From Ruminococcaceae bacterium UBA3215 (GTDB taxonomy: Bacteria > Bacillota > Clostridia > Oscillospirales > Ruminococcaceae), in NCBI GenBank assembly GCA_002363155.1, contig DEWH01000028.1:137798-146224 (forward strand): a stretch of 8,427 bases of DNA, read 5' to 3'. Positions 5,253 through 8,427 of this stretch are shown in pieces. The notes under the pieces were generated by a model, which was given only the letters and a program-made list of their open reading frames with translations, was not told the DNA's origin and made no database searches. Numbering within the stretch: the stretch's first letter is position 1; each line of letters starts with the position of its first letter. The translations under genes were made by a program, and so were the position numbers.

Positions 5253-5687
5253 TCAGCCTGCCTGCAGGTCTATTGTTTTTATCATCGTAAATATGTTCTG
5301 TTCATTTCTCCGTTCGTAAGAGACACTGTCCATCGTTTCCTTGACTATAAGTATGCCGAGTCCCCCTATCGGAGTTTCGTCGAGCCCGAGATCAAGATCG
5401 GGATCCTCCCTTGAAAGCGGATCAAACGGACAGCCTCTGTCCGTGAACGATATTACCGCGCGTATCGGCGGAGACTTGATCCCGCCCACAGTGTCGAATG
5501 TTATCAGCGCCTTTCCCTTTCCCGGAGTGTAAGCATAGCTGACAATGTTTATGTATATCTCCTCAACACACAGCTTTATCTGCCGTATCTGCCTCTCTGA
5601 CGCGCCGCATTCGTCAAGAGCGTCCCGCAGAAAGTCAAATACCTTCGCGAGATTCTCCCTCGTCGCGTCAACGGTGATCTGCTTCAT
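5253..5687 (-). CDS. RsbW-like anti-sigma factor / serine kinase (HATPase_c)
   Basis: The 144-residue protein is a GHKL-type ATPase of the RsbW/SpoIIAB class. The N-box VEEIYINIVSYAY has Glu42 and Asn47, the G1 box is FTDRGCPFDP with Asp83, and the G2 box is GGLGILIVKETMD. It would phosphorylate the STAS protein encoded next and bind a partner such as a sigma factor. It is first in the operon, has a strong AAGGAGG five bases before the start, and sits about 86 bases after a perfect consensus promoter. The PP2C phosphatase that normally resets such a switch is not in the window. Confidence 0.9.
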   Translation of the reverse strand: MKQITVDATRENLAKVFDFLRDALDECGASERQIRQIKLCVEEIYINIVSYAYTPGKGKALITFDTVGGIKSPPIRAVISFTDRGCPFDPLSREDPDLDLGLDETPIGGLGILIVKETMDSVSYERRNEQNIFTMIKTIDLQAG

Positions 5688-5779
5688 CTCTGCCTCCTTC
5701 CCGCGGTCAGGGATTCAGGAAATTCTTCCCGCTGCCAGGCTCTCGATATTCATATAACCATAATATATATCCAATACTC

Positions 5780-5808
5780 ATTATATCAACACAACGTGTT
5801 TTTGTCAA
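5780..5808 (-). promoter_or_regulatory. consensus promoter of the partner-switching operon
   Basis: On the minus strand TTGACA (5803-5808) and TATAAT (5780-5785) match the sigma-A consensus exactly with a 17-base spacer. Transcription should start near 5773, giving an 86-base leader before the RsbW-like gene. The use of the housekeeping consensus argues that the operon is not controlled by an alternative sigma factor. Confidence 0.85.
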
Positions 5809-5881
5809 TAGTTTTGACCGTTGCGGGCTGCGAAAAAACAAGCGCCGCGCAGGGTAAATCATGCCGTTACACGGTGACAGC

Positions 5882-5915
5882 AAAAAGCCAGAGCCGCTGT
5901 TCAGGCGTCTCCGGC
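5882..5915 (-). terminator. intrinsic terminator downstream of the hydrolase gene
   Basis: On the minus strand, GCCGGAGACGC and GCGGCTCTGGC form an 11-bp stem with one mismatch and one G-U pair around a seven-base loop. TTTTT follows directly (complement of 5882-5886). It lies about 170 bases after the hydrolase stop; the gap contains the repeat at 5927-6003. It would also separate the hydrolase transcript from the promoter at 5780-5808. Confidence 0.65.
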
Positions 5916-5926
5916 ATATTTTAATG

Positions 5927-6003
5927 CTATATTTCTATCGAAATATAGAGAAATTCACAATGCACAATTCACAATGCACAATTTAGGAGCGCGCTGTGCG
6001 CGC
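5927..6003. repeat. repeat cluster: hairpin, two AATTCACAATGCAC units, GCGCGC palindrome
   Basis: A perfect 9-bp hairpin CTATATTTC-tatc-GAAATATAG (5927-5948) is followed by two 14-base units AATTCACAATGCAC plus AATT (5952-5983), then GCGCGC-TGT-GCGCGC (5989-6003). The first window bases carry related elements in the other orientation, so this is a dispersed repeat type. The gene-free stretch 5688-6087 holds this cluster, the terminator at 5882 and the promoter at 5780. I see no gene in it. Confidence 0.7.
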
Positions 6004-6087
6004 ATATCTGAATCGTGACGAAATCACTTGGTTTTGTCTGCGGATAGATACAAATTCAGTTTTATCGAAATATTCGGGCAAGCGGCT

Positions 6088-6915
6088 TCACTCGCCGTCA
6101 TTAACAAACTTCACGATCTCATCTGCCGTGATACGTTTCTGCTCCTCCGGCGTGATCAGCGCATTTCCGTCACCGTTCTGTTCTCCGTAAGAGCCAAACT
6201 GTGCATGATTGCCGCCCTCGATGAAGTACTCATATACCCTGTCTGCGAAAAAGCCCTTGCTTTCCTCATATCGCTTCGGCGACATCACCCGATCCTCCGT
6301 TCCGAAGATCATGCAAACAGGAATGTTCTTGTCGATATCACTGTACGGATATGATGCAAGAAGAACAAGTCCGTCAATATCGTTTTCCGTTTCTAAGCAG
6401 TACTCCGCCGCCGCAACGCCGCCGAGGGAATGCCCGGACATATACCATTTGCCGTATGTGTGAGATGCAATTATCTTGTTCCCGATGTCAACGCCGAAAA
6501 GCGCTATGTGAAACGGCATATCCGCCAGAAATGTGTCGATGCCGTTTTCCGCCAGCCTGTACATGATCTCCGCATAGGCTTCCTGCTCAACAAGCGCGCC
6601 GGGATAAAATATCAGCGCCTTGTCCTCCCCGGGACCGTCGAAAAAGTATGTGCTCCCTTCGCGCGTAACAGTCACTTTTTCGCCGCTTTCAAGATAAGAC
6701 AATGCCGACGGTTCTGCGCGGTAATACACAAGCGTTACGAACAGGTAAGCTGCCGCCGCGGACACAGCTCCCGCGCCGAAAATGACGATCATAGACTTTG
6801 AAAAGGAAAGAAGCTCTTTGTGCCTCAGCTTACGGACAATACCGACGGTCAATAAAACGATCTCGCCTATCATAATAAAAGAAATGATAGTGAGAATAAT
6901 GGTTATAGCAGTCAT
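6088..6915 (-). CDS. membrane-anchored alpha/beta hydrolase
   Basis: The 275-residue protein has two hydrophobic segments at the N-terminus (about 3-28 and 42-64), then an alpha/beta-hydrolase domain. The nucleophile is Ser163 in GHSLGG, the acid is probably Asp208 in FGTEDRV, and the histidine is His237 in GGNHAQFG. FYPGALV near 104-109 would form the oxyanion region. The order fits the compact esterase/lipase-like family related to dienelactone hydrolases; the substrate cannot be predicted. The second segment likely leaves the catalytic domain on the outside of the membrane if the first enters from the cytoplasm, but topology is uncertain. AAAGGGTGG precedes the start. It is a single gene between repeat-rich spacers. 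Confidence 0.85.
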   Translation of the reverse strand: MTAITIILTIISFIMIGEIVLLTVGIVRKLRHKELLSFSKSMIVIFGAGAVSAAAAYLFVTLVYYRAEPSALSYLESGEKVTVTREGSTYFFDGPGEDKALIFYPGALVEQEAYAEIMYRLAENGIDTFLADMPFHIALFGVDIGNKIIASHTYGKWYMSGHSLGGVAAAEYCLETENDIDGLVLLASYPYSDIDKNIPVCMIFGTEDRVMSPKRYEESKGFFADRVYEYFIEGGNHAQFGSYGEQNGDGNALITPEEQKRITADEIVKFVNDGE

Positions 6916-6983
6916 TTAACCACCCTTTGAATTCTTTCGGGTTTTGTATTGATAAAAGCAAGAAGGATAATTGTAATACGGAG

Positions 6984-7026
6984 AAAAAAATCCGCCCTCA
7001 GATGAAACTATAGGCGGATTCGCGGC
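6984..7026 (-). terminator. terminator-like repeat, copy 1
   Basis: On the minus strand the arms AATCCGCC (7013-7020) and GGCGGATT (6989-6996) pair across a 16-base loop and run into seven T residues (complement of 6984-6990). The 35 bases at 6992-7026 recur at 7285-7319 with one change. As no gene lies between this and copy 2, it may act as a second stop for the tRNA transcript or insulate the hydrolase gene. Confidence 0.65.
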
Positions 7027-7074
7027 TGTTGAATGACTAAGATGTTTCTCGGGCAGATACAGCAAATCAATTTT

Positions 7075-7134
7075 TAGTGAATAATGAAAAATGAATAGTG
7101 AATAATGAAAAATGAATAGTGAATAGTGAATAAT
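7075..7134. repeat. AT-rich tandem repeats (TAGTGAATAATG type)
   Basis: A 21-base unit beginning TAGTGAATAATGAAAAATGAA occupies 7075-7095 and is repeated at 7096-7116, followed by two TAGTGAA units and TAAT. An inverted copy of the same motif is at 7177-7206. The stretch 6916-7333 has no credible gene; it holds these repeats, two terminator-like repeats and the inverted repeat at 7135/7219. Confidence 0.8.
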
Positions 7135-7231
7135 ACAGAAACGGCGCACAGAATTTCGTGCCCGAGTATTATAATTTATTCATTATTCACTATTCATTCT
7201 TCATTGAGGCGCTGTCAAGCGCCGTTTCTGT
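7135..7231. repeat. 13-bp perfect inverted repeat enclosing an inverted AT-rich repeat arm
   Basis: ACAGAAACGGCGC (7135-7147) is matched exactly in inverse by GCGCCGTTTCTGT (7219-7231). Between them lies an inverted copy (7177-7206) of the AT-rich repeat that sits just outside at 7113-7134, so the arms are interleaved. A small hairpin GGCGC-tgtcaa-GCGCC overlaps the right arm (7208-7223) and is followed on the plus strand by GTTTCTGTCTTT. Confidence 0.7.
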
Positions 7232-7278
7232 CTTTGCCGAACACTTTGGATTTTTGCAAGACTTGCGTGATACGACAC

Positions 7279-7319
7279 AAAAACCCGCCCTCAGATGAAA
7301 CTATTGGCGGATTCGCGGC
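7279..7319 (-). terminator. terminator-like repeat, copy 2, following tRNA-Pro
   Basis: On the minus strand CCGCC and GGCGG pair across a 16-base loop and lead into GTTTTT (complement of 7279-7284). It starts about 15 bases after the CCA end of the tRNA and is well placed to end its transcript. Bases 7285-7319 match copy 1 at 34 of 35 positions. Confidence 0.7.
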
Positions 7320-7333
7320 GGGGCGTCCCCCGC

Positions 7334-7409
7334 TGGTCGGAGCGACAGGATTCGAACCTGCGGCATCGAAGTCCCAAACTTCGCGCGCTACCAACTGCGC
7401 CACGCCCCG
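7334..7409 (-). tRNA. tRNA-Pro (anticodon TGG)
   Basis: The minus strand folds as a standard cloverleaf. The acceptor stem pairs CGGGGCG with CGCTCCG, the D arm is GCGC-AGTTGGTA-GCGC, the anticodon stem CGAAG/CTTCG has loop TTTGGGA, and the T arm is GCAGG-TTCGAAT-CCTGT. The anticodon is TGG, and the C1-G72 pair with A73 is typical of proline tRNA. CCA is encoded (7334-7336). It has its own promoter upstream and a terminator-like hairpin downstream. Confidence 0.95.
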
Positions 7410-7434
7410 AAAACTATCAAGAGTTGTTCTTATA

Positions 7435-7463
7435 ATTATACACCTGCGAACAAGACGTGTCAA
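7435..7463 (-). promoter_or_regulatory. consensus promoter of tRNA-Pro
   Basis: On the minus strand TTGACA (7458-7463) and TATAAT (7435-7440) match the sigma-A consensus exactly with a 17-base spacer. Transcription should start near 7428, about 18 bases before the mature tRNA 5' end. Confidence 0.85.
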
Positions 7464-7512
7464 CCGTTTGCGAAAAATTTTTCAAAATCTGAGAAAAAAT
7501 TGGGTTTACCTG

Positions 7513-7541
7513 TTTACAAATTGGTAAAAATGTGGTATTAT
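7513..7541 (+). promoter_or_regulatory. promoter of nifJ
   Basis: TTTACA (7513-7518) and TATTAT (7536-7541) are 17 bases apart, with TG one base before the -10 (extended -10). Transcription would start near 7548, giving a leader of about 85 bases. An inverted repeat TTTACC-N12-GGTAAA (7505-7510 and 7523-7528) straddles the -35 and could be an operator; no regulator can be named. Confidence 0.7.
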
Positions 7542-7616
7542 TAATTCAGTGCATACCTTTTGTGCTAACAGGTAATGCAATGCGAAAACCGGCAGATGCA
7601 CGGGTCGCTTAAAATT

Positions 7617-7623
7617 AAGGAGG
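7617..7623 (+). promoter_or_regulatory. strong ribosome binding site of nifJ
   Basis: AAGGAGG is fully complementary to the 3' end of 16S rRNA and lies 10 bases before the ATG at 7634. This fixes the nifJ start and fits high expression. Confidence 0.8.
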
Positions 7624-7633
7624 TTGTTTTCCA

Positions 7634-8427
7634 ATGGCAAGAAAAAAACTTACAATGGACGGTAACAATGCTGCCGGTCACGTGTCATACGCGTTTACCG
7701 AAGTAGCTGCGATCTACCCCATTACCCCGTCGTCCGTTATGGCTGAAGTAACGGATTCATGGGCTGCAGCAGGCAGAAAGAACATCTTCGGTCAGGAAGT
7801 TCAGATCGTTGAGATGCAGTCCGAGGGAGGAGCTGCTGGTGCAGTTCACGGTTCCCTCTCAGCAGGCGCTCTGACCACTACCTACACAGCTTCACAGGGT
7901 CTTCTCCTGATGATCCCGAATATGTACAAGATCGCAGGTGAGCTGCTTCCGAACGTTATCCACGTTTCGGCTCGTGCTCTCGCTTCCCATGCTCTTTCGA
8001 TCTTCGGTGACCACAGCGATATCTACGCATGTCGTCAGACCGGCTACGCTATGCTCTGCTCCACGAACCCCCAGGAAGTAATGGACCTCGGCGCTGTAGC
8101 TCACCTCTCCACCATCAAGGGAAGAGTTCCTTTCCTCCACTTCTTCGACGGCTTCAGAACCTCTCACGAGATCCAGAAGATCGAAGTCTGGGATTACGAT
8201 ACACTCGACAAGATGGTTGACAAGGACGCTGTCGCAGCATTCCGCAACAGAGCTCTCAACCCTGAGAAGCCCGTTCTCCACGGCTCCGCTCAGAACCCGG
8301 ATATCTTCTTCCAGGCAAGAGAAGCTTCCAACACCTACTACGACAAGATCCCCGAGATCGTTACCGAGTACATGGACAAGGTAAACGCTGAGATCGGTAC
8401 AGATTACAAGCTCTTCAACTACTACGG
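7634..8427 (+). CDS. nifJ: pyruvate:ferredoxin (flavodoxin) oxidoreductase, N-terminal part
   Basis: The gene runs off the window; 264 complete codons are visible of an enzyme usually near 1,170-1,200 residues. It converts pyruvate and CoA to acetyl-CoA, CO2 and reduced ferredoxin in the cytoplasm, the central oxidative step of anaerobic fermentation. The visible part is the pyruvate-binding domain I: MDGNNAAGHVSYAFTEVAAIYPITPSS with Thr31, then EMQSEGGAAGAVHG with Glu64, TYTASQGLLLMIPNMYKIAGE, and HVSARALASHALSIFGDHSD with Arg114. These three residues fall at the same numbers as in the Desulfovibrio africanus enzyme. Codon use (GCT, CTC, TTC, AAG, ATC) differs from its neighbours and fits very high expression. 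It has its own strong promoter and ribosome binding site. Confidence 0.97.
   Translation, partial: MARKKLTMDGNNAAGHVSYAFTEVAAIYPITPSSVMAEVTDSWAAAGRKNIFGQEVQIVEMQSEGGAAGAVHGSLSAGALTTTYTASQGLLLMIPNMYKIAGELLPNVIHVSARALASHALSIFGDHSDIYACRQTGYAMLCSTNPQEVMDLGAVAHLSTIKGRVPFLHFFDGFRTSHEIQKIEVWDYDTLDKMVDKDAVAAFRNRALNPEKPVLHGSAQNPDIFFQAREASNTYYDKIPEIVTEYMDKVNAEIGTDYKLFNYY

Noticed and set aside
4618..5319. Plus-strand open frames opposite the VWA-like and STAS genes
   Set aside because: The minus-strand genes have domains, ribosome binding sites and a shared consensus promoter; the plus-strand frames have none.
6916..7149. 77-codon minus-strand frame directly upstream of the hydrolase gene
   Set aside because: It translates the AT-rich tandem repeats and a terminator-like hairpin, with no ribosome binding site.
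7215..7463. 82-codon minus-strand frame across the tRNA
   Set aside because: It is the familiar false protein made by translating a tRNA gene (the GSNPVAP peptide comes from the T arm).

Overview
The window looks like the chromosome of an anaerobic low-to-mid GC Firmicute, most likely a Ruminococcus-like member of the Oscillospiraceae. This rests on the pyruvate:ferredoxin oxidoreductase gene, the CymR-like Rrf2 regulator, the RsbV/RsbW-type proteins, consensus sigma-A promoters with 17-bp spacers, AGGAGG-type ribosome binding sites, and dispersed palindromic repeats. The species is an inference; no rRNA or marker gene fixes it.

Region 1 (1-4135) is a sulfur-assimilation locus. A minus-strand Rrf2 regulator (42-473) is divergent from a six-gene plus-strand operon: a MetY-type PLP sulfhydrylase (680-1915), a TusA-like sulfur carrier (1908-2153), a thioredoxin with a CVPC active site (2154-2471), a ThiS-like carrier protein with residues beyond its Gly-Gly (2486-2716), a ThiF/MoeB-type E1 adenylating enzyme (2732-3538) and a JAMM metalloprotease (3676-4083). 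The MetY, ThiS-like, E1 and JAMM genes match the protein-thiocarboxylate route to homocysteine described in Wolinella succinogenes (HcyS/HcyF/HcyD/MetY). There the protease trims the carrier, the E1 adenylates it, sulfur is loaded as a thiocarboxylate, MetY joins it to O-acetylhomoserine, and the protease releases homocysteine. TusA and the unusual thioredoxin suggest an alternative sulfur supply. The divergent promoter region holds four copies of an ATTCC(T/G)A(C/T) motif placed where an autoregulated repressor would bind.

Region 2 (3558-4310) contains a ~100-bp element present twice in inverted orientation on either side of the JAMM gene. Each copy has a long hairpin, and the copies show compensatory changes. 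The right copy continues into four 20-bp tandem units. A bidirectional terminator lies at 4082-4133.

Region 3 (4312-5808, minus strand) is a three-gene partner-switching operon: RsbW-like kinase, STAS antagonist, and a VWA-like protein with a degenerate metal site. It is driven by a perfect consensus promoter.

Region 4 (5809-7333) holds a membrane-anchored alpha/beta hydrolase (6088-6915, minus) between repeat-rich non-coding stretches. These contain AATTCACAATGCAC and TAGTGAATAATG tandem repeats, a duplicated 35-bp terminator-like repeat and interleaved inverted repeats.

Region 5 (7334-8427) holds tRNA-Pro(TGG) on the minus strand with its own promoter. Divergent from it is the 5' part of nifJ (pyruvate:ferredoxin oxidoreductase), which runs off the window.
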